64,000 nucleotides of DNA from Lutimaribacter salitolerans (GTDB lineage Bacteria; Pseudomonadota; Alphaproteobacteria; Rhodobacterales; Rhodobacteraceae). Below, piece after piece: positions 1-7,996 of the stretch (positions are counted from its first letter, which is position 1; every line of letters starts with the position of its first letter). The stretch is from positions 62,001-126,000 of the forward strand of contig NZ_JBHUDD010000059.1 of the NCBI RefSeq assembly GCF_042677865.1, read 5' to 3'. The notes under the pieces are model-generated. The model did not search any database. It saw only the letters and a program-made list of their open reading frames with translations, and was not told where the DNA came from. The translations under genes and the position numbers were made by a program.

Positions 1-852
1 CTTCCGCAAGTGCATGATTGCGCGGCGGATTTTGGCACGACGCGCGCCGATCTGTTCGGGGCGGAGATCCCCGTCCTGGGGGTGGCGGGCGATCAGCAGG
101 CGGCGACGATCGGGCAGGCCTGTTTCGATCCGGGGATGATGAAATCGACCTATGGCACGGGGTGTTTCGCGCTGCTGAACACCGGCCCGGAAATGGTTAT
201 GTCGCATAACCGTTTGCTGACGACGATCGCCTATCAACTGGACGGGCAGCGCACCTATGCGCTGGAAGGGTCGATCTTTGTCGCCGGGGCCGTGGTGCAA
301 TGGCTGCGCGACGGGTTGCGGATCATCCGCGCGGCGGGCGAGACGCAGGCATTGGCCGAACAGGCCGACGCCGGTCAGGATCTGGTGATGGTGCCTGCCT
401 TCACCGGGCTTGGCGCGCCCTATTGGCGGGCGGATACGCGCGGCGCGATCTTTGGGCTGACGCGCAATTCGGGACCAGCGGAATTTGCCCGCGCGGCGCT
501 GGAAAGCGTGGGCTTCCAGACCCGTGACCTGTGGGAAGCCATGCGCGCCGACTGGCAGGGTGCGGATGACGGCGTGCTGCGGGTGGATGGCGGCATGTGC
601 GCCTCGGACTGGGCGATGCAGTTTCTGGCCGACATTCTGGGCGCGCCGGTGGACCGGGCCGAGGTGCAGGAAACAACCGCGCTGGGGGCGGCATGGCTGG
701 CGGGGATGCGGGCGGGCATTTGCCCGGATATGGAAGGGTTTGCGGCGGGTTGGCGATGCGACAGGCGGTTCGAGCCAAGCATGGAGCCTGACCGGCGCGA
801 TGCGCGTTATGCGCGGTGGCAAAAAGCGGTCAAGGCCGCGATGGGGGTGTGA
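1..852 (+). CDS. glpK: Glycerol kinase, C-terminal part (5' end outside window)
   Basis: The frame is open from the first base and codes for about 283 residues. Family members are about 495 residues, so roughly the first 210 are missing. Visible FGGY-kinase features are GDQQAA, STYGTGCF, the VDGGMCASDW phosphate/adenosine-binding stretch and TALGAAWLAG. The family phosphorylates glycerol to glycerol-3-phosphate in the cytoplasm using ATP. The stop codon directly abuts the stop of the convergent export permease (TGA|TCA), so it is not part of the polysaccharide operon. A GTG at 10 is internal, not a start. Identity rests on family-wide motifs; another FGGY sugar kinase is possible but less likely. 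Confidence 0.9.
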   Translation, partial: LPQVHDCAADFGTTRADLFGAEIPVLGVAGDQQAATIGQACFDPGMMKSTYGTGCFALLNTGPEMVMSHNRLLTTIAYQLDGQRTYALEGSIFVAGAVVQWLRDGLRIIRAAGETQALAEQADAGQDLVMVPAFTGLGAPYWRADTRGAIFGLTRNSGPAEFARAALESVGFQTRDLWEAMRADWQGADDGVLRVDGGMCASDWAMQFLADILGAPVDRAEVQETTALGAAWLAGMRAGICPDMEGFAAGWRCDRRFEPSMEPDRRDARYARWQKAVKAAMGV

Positions 853-1677
853 TCAGCGCCGCGCCTCCCAACTGGCCGAGGCGTGGCGGCGGGTATAGAA
901 CTCGCCCATCAGCCCGATCATCAGCAGGATCAGACCCACCCAGAACGCATATTCCCAACTGGAATAGCGCGGGGCATAGTTTATGAACACATAGCCGCGC
1001 GACTGGTCGATGGCGTGAAACAGCGGGTTCCAGTCGAACATCGCCAGCATGTAGGCGGGCAGGGTATTGGCCACGAACATCTTGCCCGAGGCGATCATGT
1101 TGGCGCGTTGATAGATCGTGGTGAAGATGCTGACGAAGGTCGGAAACCACGGCTTGATCGCCAGCAAAAGCACGCCCAGCCCCAGCCCGGTGAACCACGC
1201 CAGCATGACCATGGCAAAGGCGGATGCGGGGTCTTGCACCTCGAACGGGGTAAAGGCCACGTCATAGATGAACAGGATCACGAACAGCGACAGAACCTGG
1301 ATATACAGCGTCGACAGGGCCGCCGCCGCGATGGCGATGATCGTGTTCATGGGCGCGTGCTTCATCATCGGCGATGCCGGTCCTTCGGAGCCGACAACCG
1401 CGCCCAGGGTCTTTGCATGGGTCATGTAAAGAAAGATGCCCGACATGATGTACAGCAGGAAGTCGCCGCGGATCGCAGCGCCGCGCAACCCCAGGACGGT
1501 GAACAGGATGTAGAAGGCCAGCACAAAGATCGCCACCTGAAGCATGTTCATCAGGATCGCCATGATGGCGTTGCCATGGGTCTTGCGGATGCTGCGCACC
1601 GTGCTGTGGTAAATCAGCTCGAATATCGTGAGGCCTGCCGACAGGCTTGATTGGCGATAGGGTCTTTGTTGAAACAT
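853..1677 (-). CDS. ABC-2 type polysaccharide export permease (KpsM-like)
   Basis: 274 residues with about six hydrophobic segments, ending in the EFYTRRHASASWEARR tail typical of capsule/O-antigen ABC-2 permeases. It would form the inner-membrane channel that exports a lipid-linked polysaccharide. I place the start at the ATG at 1677 (MFQQRPYRQ); the frame is open well beyond it but overlaps the divergent cysQ gene and loses family character. No KpsT-type ATPase and no KpsE/KpsD partner lie nearby, so the rest of the exporter must be elsewhere. The gene is divergent from cysQ-kdsB, and about 130 bases between them must hold both promoters. The capsule assignment is supported by the adjacent CMP-Kdo synthetase gene. 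Confidence 0.82.
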   Translation of the reverse strand: MFQQRPYRQSSLSAGLTIFELIYHSTVRSIRKTHGNAIMAILMNMLQVAIFVLAFYILFTVLGLRGAAIRGDFLLYIMSGIFLYMTHAKTLGAVVGSEGPASPMMKHAPMNTIIAIAAAALSTLYIQVLSLFVILFIYDVAFTPFEVQDPASAFAMVMLAWFTGLGLGVLLLAIKPWFPTFVSIFTTIYQRANMIASGKMFVANTLPAYMLAMFDWNPLFHAIDQSRGYVFINYAPRYSSWEYAFWVGLILLMIGLMGEFYTRRHASASWEARR

Positions 1678-1809
1678 GGCCTCACTGCTCCGCGTGCAGG
1701 CTGGATATCGCACGGAATTCTTGCCGATCCGTTTGTCGGGTACCATAAGGGGGCCAGCCCGATTTGGCAATTCGCGTCGTTGCCGCGACGCAAAGGCAGG
1801 AGAGATGCT

Positions 1810-2607
1810 TTGGATTACGAAAAACTGACCGTGGTGATGCGCCGGCTGGCGCTGCAGGCGGGTGAGCGGATCATGGAGATTTACGACGCGGACGATTTTG
1901 ACGTGAAGGTGAAATCGGATGCCAGCCCGGTGACCGAGGCGGACGAGACGGCGGATGCGCTGATCTCGGCCGGGCTTCGGGCGGAATTTCCCGGTGTGGT
2001 GCTGGTGACCGAGGAACAGGCCGAGTCGCACAGCGAAAAGGCGGAGACGTTCCTGATCGTCGATCCGCTGGACGGCACTAAGGAGTTCATCAACCGGCGC
2101 GGTGATTTCACGGTGAACATTGCGTATGTGGAAAATGGCATACCCACCCGTGGCGTGGTCTATGCGCCGGCCAAGGGGCGGATGTTTCTGACGCTGGCCG
2201 ACGGGTCGTCGGTGGAAGAAACCGGTGATCTTGCCGAGGATACGATGGGTCCGACCACGCCGCTGCGGGTGGCAGATGCCGACAACGGCGCGTTGATGGT
2301 TGTCGCCTCGAAATCGCACCGCGATCAGGCGACGGATGATTACATCGGCAAATACGCGGTCAAGGACATGACATCGGCGGGCAGTTCGCTGAAATTCTGC
2401 CTTGTGGCGACGGGCGAGGCTGATCTGTATCCGCGCGTGGGGCGCACGATGGAATGGGATACTGCCGCTGGTCATGCCGTGCTGCATGGCGCGGGGGGGC
2501 GGGTTGTGCGGTTTGATGACCACACGCCGTTGACCTATGGCAAGGATGGCTATGCCAACCCGTTCTTCATCGCCCACGCACCCGGTGTCGATCTGAAACC
2601 GGCATGA
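1810..2607 (+). CDS. cysQ: 3'(2'),5'-bisphosphate nucleotidase CysQ
   Basis: 265 residues of the inositol-monophosphatase superfamily. Metal and substrate motifs are visible: TEEQAE, the VDPLDGTKEF signature and EWDTAAGHAVL near the C-terminus. The family dephosphorylates PAP (3'-phosphoadenosine 5'-phosphate), the by-product of PAPS-dependent sulfotransferases, and so relieves product inhibition. The start is taken as TTG at 1810 because AGGAGAG lies at 1798-1804, five bases upstream, and because translation from there gives LDYEKLTVVMRRLA, the usual N-terminus. An ATG at 1805 is out of frame. The stop overlaps the kdsB start (ATGA), so the two are translationally coupled. A sulfotransferase at the end of the same gene set gives it a clear local role. 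Confidence 0.9.
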   Translation: MDYEKLTVVMRRLALQAGERIMEIYDADDFDVKVKSDASPVTEADETADALISAGLRAEFPGVVLVTEEQAESHSEKAETFLIVDPLDGTKEFINRRGDFTVNIAYVENGIPTRGVVYAPAKGRMFLTLADGSSVEETGDLAEDTMGPTTPLRVADADNGALMVVASKSHRDQATDDYIGKYAVKDMTSAGSSLKFCLVATGEADLYPRVGRTMEWDTAAGHAVLHGAGGRVVRFDDHTPLTYGKDGYANPFFIAHAPGVDLKPA

Positions 2608-3404
2608 GCGTTCTGATCGTCATACCGGCGCGCTATGCCTCGACCCGCTATCCGGGCAAGCCCCTTGTCGGGCTGACCGGGGCCAGTGGCACAAGCCAGA
2701 CGCTGATCGAGCGCAGTTGGCTGGCGGCCTGCGAGGTGACGGGCGTGGACCGCGTGGTCGTGGCCACGGATGACGCGCGTATCCGCGATGCCGCGCAAGG
2801 GTTCGGGGCCGAGGTCGTGATGACCTCCGAGGATTGCCAGAACGGGACCGAGCGGTGCGCCGAGGCGCATGCCGCCCTGGGCGGCGGGTTCGACATCATC
2901 GTGAACCTGCAAGGTGATGCGCCGCTGACGCCCCATTGGTTCGTCGAGGATCTGATCGCGGGCCTGAACGCTGGCGCGGCGGCGCAGGTGGCCACGCCGG
3001 TTCTGCGCTGTGACGGGCGGGCGCTGAACGGGTTTCTGGACGATCGCCGCGCGGGGCGCGTGGGCGGGACCACGGCAGTGTTCACCGCCGATCGCCATGC
3101 GCTGTATTTCTCGAAAGAGGTGATCCCGTTCACCCCGGATCGCTATGCCGATGATGCCGACACCCCGGTGTTTCACCATGTTGGCGTCTATGCCTATCGT
3201 CCGGAGGCACTGGCCGCCTATCCCGGCTGGGCCGCCGGCCCGCTGGAGCGGCTGGAAGGGTTGGAGCAGTTGCGGTTCCTGGAGCAGGGCCACACCATCC
3301 TGTGCGTCGAGGTTCAGGCACGCGGTCGCCAGTTCTGGGAGTTGAACAACCCCCAGGACGTGCCAAGGATCGAGGCGATGATGGCCGAGATGGGCATGGA
3401 ATGA
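2604..3404 (+). CDS. kdsB: 3-deoxy-manno-octulosonate cytidylyltransferase (CMP-Kdo synthetase)
   Basis: 266 residues with the nucleotidyltransferase N-terminus IPARYASTRYPGKPL, VVATDD and the VNLQGDAPL metal/nucleotide motif. It activates Kdo with CTP for transfer to lipid A or to the Kdo linker of group 2/3 capsules. It sits between cysQ and a glycosyltransferase and opposite a KpsM-like permease, so it may be the capsule-dedicated paralogue (KpsU) rather than the lipid A copy; the sequence alone does not decide. It overlaps its neighbours by ATGA at both ends, indicating one polycistronic unit. Confidence 0.9.
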   Translation: MSVLIVIPARYASTRYPGKPLVGLTGASGTSQTLIERSWLAACEVTGVDRVVVATDDARIRDAAQGFGAEVVMTSEDCQNGTERCAEAHAALGGGFDIIVNLQGDAPLTPHWFVEDLIAGLNAGAAAQVATPVLRCDGRALNGFLDDRRAGRVGGTTAVFTADRHALYFSKEVIPFTPDRYADDADTPVFHHVGVYAYRPEALAAYPGWAAGPLERLEGLEQLRFLEQGHTILCVEVQARGRQFWELNNPQDVPRIEAMMAEMGME

Positions 3405-4639
3405 CCACGCCGCGGGCCAGTCTGCGGGCCAGCGTCGTCATCGTCAGCCGAGGCAGGCCCGATACGCTGTGCCTGTGTCTTGCCGGGGTCGCGCGCCTGC
3501 GTCGTGCGACCTACGAGGTGATCGTGGTGGCCGATCCGGGCGGGTGTGCCGCCGCCCGTGCGCTGCCCTTTGCCAGGCAGTTGAAGCTGATCGAGTTCAA
3601 TCGCGCGAATATCTCCGAGGCGCGCAACCTGGGCATCGCGCAGGCGGCGGGCGATGTGGTGGCGTTTATCGACGACGATGCCGTGCCCGAGCCGCGCTGG
3701 CTGGATCATCTGCTGGCGGTCTTTGCCGACACGCGCGTGGCGGCGGCGGGTGGCTTTGTGCGCGGGCGCAACGGTATCTCGTTTCAATGGAAGGCGCGGA
3801 CCGTGGATGACACGGGACAGGCGCATCCGATCGAGGTGAGCGACACCCGCGCCACCCTGCTGGCCCCGCCTGCAGGACGCGCCGTCAAGACCGAAGGCAC
3901 CAACATGGCCGTGCGGCGCGACGTGCTGGCCGATCTGGGCGGGTTCGACCCTGCCTATCGGTTCTACATGGATGAGACCGATCTGAACATGCGGCTGGCG
4001 CGGGCCGGACATGCCACGGCGATCGTGCCGCTGGCGCAGGTGCACCACGCCTATGCCTCCAGCACGCGGCGCAGTGCGGATCGTGCGGTGACCGATCTGC
4101 GCGATATCGGCGCGTCGCAGATGGTTTTTCTGCGCCGCCACCACCCGGACGCCGAGGCCTGGCCTGGGATCATTGGCACCGTGCGCGCCGAGCAGCGCAA
4201 GCGGCTGCTGGAGCAGATGGTGGATGGCCGTCTGGAACCGGGCGATATCGGGCGGATTTTGCGCGGGTTCGATGCCGGTGTGACCGAGGCGCGGGCGCGC
4301 GCGCTGCCGTTCATGCCCCGCATCCCGGCGTCGCCGCGCGGGTTTCTGCCCTTTGCCAGCCGCGCCACCGGTCCGGTCGAGGTTCTGTCAGGCCGGATAT
4401 GGAGCCGCGCGCGGTTGCGCAGGCAAGCAGCGGAGCGGGCCGAACAGGGCGCGACGGTGTCCCTGTACCTGTTTTCGCACACCGGGTTGTTTCACACCGT
4501 GCGGTTTCTGCCCGAAGGTGTGTGGCTGCAACGAGGCGGGCTGTGGGGGCGCAGCGAACGCGACGATCCGGTGTGGCGGTGGTGGCGCTTTGCGTCTCGC
4601 GTCAGGCGGGAAACCGCCCGCTGCGCGCATCTCAGATAA
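3401..4639 (+). CDS. Family 2 glycosyltransferase
   Basis: 412 residues. The N-terminal half is a GT-A fold: SVVIVSRGRPDTL at the start, ISEARNLGIAQAAGD, the FIDDDA nucleotide-sugar/metal motif at residues 89-94, and MDETDLNMRLARAGH near 190-205 (the family ED motif). The remaining 200 residues are a basic, less characteristic C-terminal region with no clear membrane segment. It probably adds one sugar to the surface glycan in the cytoplasm; donor and acceptor cannot be read from the sequence. The ATG at 3401 overlaps the kdsB stop, which fixes the start; a longer open frame upstream lies inside kdsB. Confidence 0.85.
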   Translation: MTTPRASLRASVVIVSRGRPDTLCLCLAGVARLRRATYEVIVVADPGGCAAARALPFARQLKLIEFNRANISEARNLGIAQAAGDVVAFIDDDAVPEPRWLDHLLAVFADTRVAAAGGFVRGRNGISFQWKARTVDDTGQAHPIEVSDTRATLLAPPAGRAVKTEGTNMAVRRDVLADLGGFDPAYRFYMDETDLNMRLARAGHATAIVPLAQVHHAYASSTRRSADRAVTDLRDIGASQMVFLRRHHPDAEAWPGIIGTVRAEQRKRLLEQMVDGRLEPGDIGRILRGFDAGVTEARARALPFMPRIPASPRGFLPFASRATGPVEVLSGRIWSRARLRRQAAERAEQGATVSLYLFSHTGLFHTVRFLPEGVWLQRGGLWGRSERDDPVWRWWRFASRVRRETARCAHLR

Positions 4640-4685
4640 GCGCGTAACCCCTGAATTTTACGCATACTTCAAGAAAATTCTATGT

Positions 4686-4714
4686 TTGCCCCTACCGTCA
4701 TGGGAATTTAACAT
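4686..4714 (+). promoter_or_regulatory. Possible galU promoter
   Basis: The 154-base gap before galU is clearly AT-richer than the surrounding DNA. TTGCCC at 4686-4691 and TAACAT at 4709-4714 are separated by 17 bases and would fit a housekeeping promoter. The match is modest and there is no independent support, so galU may also be reached by transcription from cysQ. Confidence 0.3.
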
Positions 4715-4793
4715 GTTCCGGGTGATGTGATATGTCAGAATAACAATGTAAGGCCATGCGGAAAGCAATGGCAGAGGTACCAGAGGTCTATTT

Positions 4794-5687
4794 ATGAAAC
4801 GAAAAGTCACCAAAGCAATTTTTCCCGTCGCCGGTCTGGGTACGCGGTTCCTGCCAGCGACAAAGTCTGTTCCGAAAGAGATCATGACATTGGTTGACCG
4901 GCCGCTGATCCAGTATGCCATCGACGAGGCGCGGGCGGCAGGTATCAAGGAATTCATTTTCGTCACCTCGCGAGGCAAGGGTGCGCTGGAAGACTATTTC
5001 GACGAGGCGCCCCAGCTTGAGCAGTCGTTGCGCAAGTCCAACAAGACCGAGCTTCTGGAAATCCTGAAAAGCACCAACATGGAATCCGGGGCCATCGCCT
5101 ATATCCGGCAGCACAAGGCGCTGGGGCTTGGCCATGCGGTGTGGTGCGCCCGCCGTCTGATCGCGAACGAGCCCTTTGCGGTGATTCTGCCCGATGACGT
5201 GATCGCGGCAGAAACCCCCTGCCTGCAGCAGATGGTCGAAGCATACGAGGAAAACGGCGGCAACATCGTCGCCGCGATGGAGGTTCCGCCGGAAAAGGCC
5301 AGTTCGTACGGTGTGCTGGATATCAAGGAGGATATGGGCAGCGTCGTGTCGGTGCGCGGCATGGTCGAAAAGCCCGCCCCGGGCGAAGAGCCGTCGAACC
5401 TGGCGGTGATCGGCCGTTACATCCTGACGCCGAACGTTCTGAGCAATCTGAACAAGATGAAGTCGGGCGCCAACGGCGAGATCCAGTTGACCGATGCCAT
5501 CGCGGCAGAGATCGACGCCGGGCGCGATGTCTTTGGCTATCGGTTCCGTGGCCAGCGGTTCGATTGCGGTTCCAAGGCCGGTTTCCTGCAGGCGACCGTG
5601 TCCTTTGGCCTGTCGCGCCCCGAGTTGCGTGACGAACTGGCGCAATATCTCCGCGAGATCGTGGCACTGGACAAGGCCGCCGAATAG
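4794..5687 (+). CDS. galU: UTP--glucose-1-phosphate uridylyltransferase
   Basis: 297 residues, the usual GalU length. It opens with FPVAGLGTRFLPATK, the nucleotide-binding loop, followed by PKEIMTLVDRPLIQYAIDEA, and later shows the FAVILPDDVI metal motif and GEIQLTDAI. It makes UDP-glucose from UTP and glucose-1-phosphate, the precursor for glucosyl, galactosyl and glucuronosyl donors needed by the surrounding glycosyltransferases. It is preceded by an AT-rich gap that probably carries its own promoter, and its stop lies inside a stable hairpin (5675-5693). Confidence 0.95.
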   Translation: MKRKVTKAIFPVAGLGTRFLPATKSVPKEIMTLVDRPLIQYAIDEARAAGIKEFIFVTSRGKGALEDYFDEAPQLEQSLRKSNKTELLEILKSTNMESGAIAYIRQHKALGLGHAVWCARRLIANEPFAVILPDDVIAAETPCLQQMVEAYEENGGNIVAAMEVPPEKASSYGVLDIKEDMGSVVSVRGMVEKPAPGEEPSNLAVIGRYILTPNVLSNLNKMKSGANGEIQLTDAIAAEIDAGRDVFGYRFRGQRFDCGSKAGFLQATVSFGLSRPELRDELAQYLREIVALDKAAE

Positions 5688-5693
5688 GCGGCC
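5675..5693 (+). repeat. Hairpin spanning the galU stop codon
   Basis: GGCCGCC at 5675-5681 and GGCGGCC at 5687-5693 pair perfectly around a five-base loop that includes the galU stop. The next gene starts at 5702. There is no T-run, so it is not a standard terminator; it may reduce read-through, stabilise the upstream message or modulate translation of the next gene. Confidence 0.45.
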
Positions 5694-5701
5694 CTTGGTC
5701 T

Positions 5702-6937
5702 GTGGCCGGGACCGGCGGTTCACATCCTGTCTACCTGCTTGACCTGTCGCGGCTGATCAGCCGCGCGGGCCGCGTTGCTACCGGCGTTGACAGGGTAGAG
5801 CGCGCCTATCTGGATCACCTGCTGACGCTGGATACGCCGCTGTTCGGGCTGGTGCGTACCGCCTATGGCTTCGCCCTGCTGGACCGGGACGGGATGACCA
5901 GTCTGCGCGAACGGCTCGCCGGGCGCGTGGCATGGGGGCGGGCCGATACCCTGTCGCGGTTGCGGCGGGGCCTGTCACCTGCGCGCCAGCAGGCCGAAGC
6001 AGATGTGCGGCGGCTGGCCATTGCGCGCTGCTTGCCCGCGCGGCTTACACGGATGTTGGCGCGCCATGTGCCACCGGGCGGCGTGTACCTGAACCTGGGC
6101 CATGCCAACCTGACCGACCGGGTGCTGAGCGCCGCCAGGCAGGGCGCGCGTGCGCGGATTGCCGTGCTGATCCATGACACGATTCCGCTGGACTATCCGC
6201 AGTACCAGCGCGCCGAGGTGGTTGCACGCTTTGGCCCGATGCTGCGGCGGGTGCGGGCGCGGGCTGACTGGATCATCTGCAATTCGATCCAGACCGCCGC
6301 CGATGTGCAGCGCCATATGGGGGCATGGGGCCCGGTGCCTGAACGGATTGTCGCGCATCTGGGCGTGGATGTGCCCGTGCCGGCCCCCGACTGGCCGCGC
6401 CCGGCGGGGTTTGATCCGGCGCGGCCCTGGTTCGTCACCGTTGGGACCATCGAGCCGCGCAAGAACCATGGATTCCTGCTGGATCTTTGGGATGCGCTGG
6501 CGCGCGATGGTGTGCAGCCCATGCCGCAACTTCTGATCTACGGCAGCCGGGGCTGGATGAATGACGCAGTGTTTGCCCGGTTGGATAACGACGGGATAAT
6601 GGGCCGCGATGTGTTCGAACTGTCGGGGTTGAGCGATGGGCAGATCGCCGCCGCGCTGACCGGATCGGCGGGCCTGCTGTTTCCCAGCCACGCCGAAGGG
6701 TTCGGCCTGCCCCCGGCCGAGGCGGTGGGGCTGGGCGTTCCGGTGATCTGCAACGATCTGGCGGTCTATCGCGAAATCCTGGGTGATATTCCCGTTTACG
6801 CGAAGGTGGACGGTATATATCCTTGGCAGGAAACGATATTGGCCGTTATGGCCGGGGAAAAAGGCAATCGGGGCAGCGAGGCCGACCTTCCGGGCTGGGA
6901 CGCGCATTTCAATACCGTCTTAAGCAAGCTGGTATAG
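5702..6937 (+). CDS. Family 1/4 (GT-B) glycosyltransferase
   Basis: 411 residues. The C-terminal half has the GT4 donor-binding features: VTVGTIEPRKNHGFLLDLW around residue 240, and HAEGFGLPPAEAVGLGVPV with the E-x7-E motif near 325-345. The N-terminal half (VYLLDLSRLISRAGRVATGVDRVERAYL) matches the acceptor domain of mannosyl/rhamnosyl-type transferases. The start is GTG at 5702, only 14 bases after galU. It probably extends the surface glycan in the cytoplasm; the sugar transferred is unknown. Confidence 0.85.
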   Translation: MAGTGGSHPVYLLDLSRLISRAGRVATGVDRVERAYLDHLLTLDTPLFGLVRTAYGFALLDRDGMTSLRERLAGRVAWGRADTLSRLRRGLSPARQQAEADVRRLAIARCLPARLTRMLARHVPPGGVYLNLGHANLTDRVLSAARQGARARIAVLIHDTIPLDYPQYQRAEVVARFGPMLRRVRARADWIICNSIQTAADVQRHMGAWGPVPERIVAHLGVDVPVPAPDWPRPAGFDPARPWFVTVGTIEPRKNHGFLLDLWDALARDGVQPMPQLLIYGSRGWMNDAVFARLDNDGIMGRDVFELSGLSDGQIAAALTGSAGLLFPSHAEGFGLPPAEAVGLGVPVICNDLAVYREILGDIPVYAKVDGIYPWQETILAVMAGEKGNRGSEADLPGWDAHFNTVLSKLV

Positions 6938-6985
6938 TGGCGGTTACGGGATGACGGCCGCCGGGGGCAGGACAAGGAAAGCGTT

Positions 6986-7996
6986 TTGGGCGCATGGCAA
7001 TCATACCGGCTGAGGCTGCAGCGCAAGCGATGGCTGATCCGTGCCTTTCGCAAGCGCCGCGAGTTGCGTTCGGTCATCGACCGGACGGGGCAGATCAAGC
7101 CCGGTGACCTGTTGCTGTTTTCGACCCAGCGCAACGAACAGGTCCGCCTGCCCTATTTCCTGCAATATTACCGCGACATGGGGATCAATCATTTCCTGAT
7201 CGTGGACAATGACAGCACGGATGGATCGGTCGACTACCTTGTCGATCAACCCGATGTGTCGGTCTGGCACACCACGAAAAGCTACAAGCGATCGCGGTTC
7301 GGTGTCGACTGGCTGAACTGGTTGCAGCGCAAGTATGGCCACGGGCACTGGACGCTGGTGGTCGATCCCGATGAATTCCTGGTCTATCCGTTCTGTGACA
7401 CGCGGCCCTTGCGCGCACTCACCGACTGGTTGGATGCGTCCTCGATCAAATCCTTCTCGGCCATGCTGCTGGATATGTATCCCAAGGGGCGGATCGACGA
7501 TCAGCCCTATCGCTCGGGGCAGGACCCGCTGGAAATCGCAAACTGGTTCGATGCCGGAAACTATGCGATTTCCAAGAACCGGCGCTTTGGCAACCTGTGG
7601 ATTCAGGGCGGGCCGCGGGCGCGGGTGTTCTTCCCCGAGATACCCGCCAAGGCGCCCGCGCTGAACAAGATACCGCTGGTGAAGTGGGACCGGCGCTATG
7701 CCTATGTCAGCTCGACCCACATGCTGTTGCCGCGCGGCCTGAACCTTGTCTACGACGAATGGGGCGGGGAAAAGGCCAGTGGCGTGCTGCTGCACACCAA
7801 GTTTCTGGACACCTTCACCGTCAAGGCCGCCGAGGAACTGACCCGCAGGCAGCACTATGCCGCCAGCGTGGAATACAAGGCCTATGCCGCCACGCTGGAT
7901 GACAACCCCGACCTGTGGTGCAAATGGTCCGAGAAATACATCAACTGGCGCCAGCTGGAGATTCTGGGCCTGATGTCAAAGGGCAACTGGGCATGA
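6986..7996 (+). CDS. GT2-like glycosyltransferase family protein
   Basis: 336 residues related to the Glyco_tranf_2_4 group. It has LLLFSTQRNEQVRLPYFL, the DNDSTDGS motif and a DPDEFLVYPF motif corresponding to the family DxD/DEF metal site. There is no membrane segment. The start is TTG at 6986, with AAGGAAA just upstream. It overlaps the following gene (ATG at 7993 inside its stop), so the two proteins are probably made in step. Role in glycan assembly is inferred from neighbours; donor and acceptor are unknown. Confidence 0.75.
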   Translation: MGAWQSYRLRLQRKRWLIRAFRKRRELRSVIDRTGQIKPGDLLLFSTQRNEQVRLPYFLQYYRDMGINHFLIVDNDSTDGSVDYLVDQPDVSVWHTTKSYKRSRFGVDWLNWLQRKYGHGHWTLVVDPDEFLVYPFCDTRPLRALTDWLDASSIKSFSAMLLDMYPKGRIDDQPYRSGQDPLEIANWFDAGNYAISKNRRFGNLWIQGGPRARVFFPEIPAKAPALNKIPLVKWDRRYAYVSSTHMLLPRGLNLVYDEWGGEKASGVLLHTKFLDTFTVKAAEELTRRQHYAASVEYKAYAATLDDNPDLWCKWSEKYINWRQLEILGLMSKGNWA

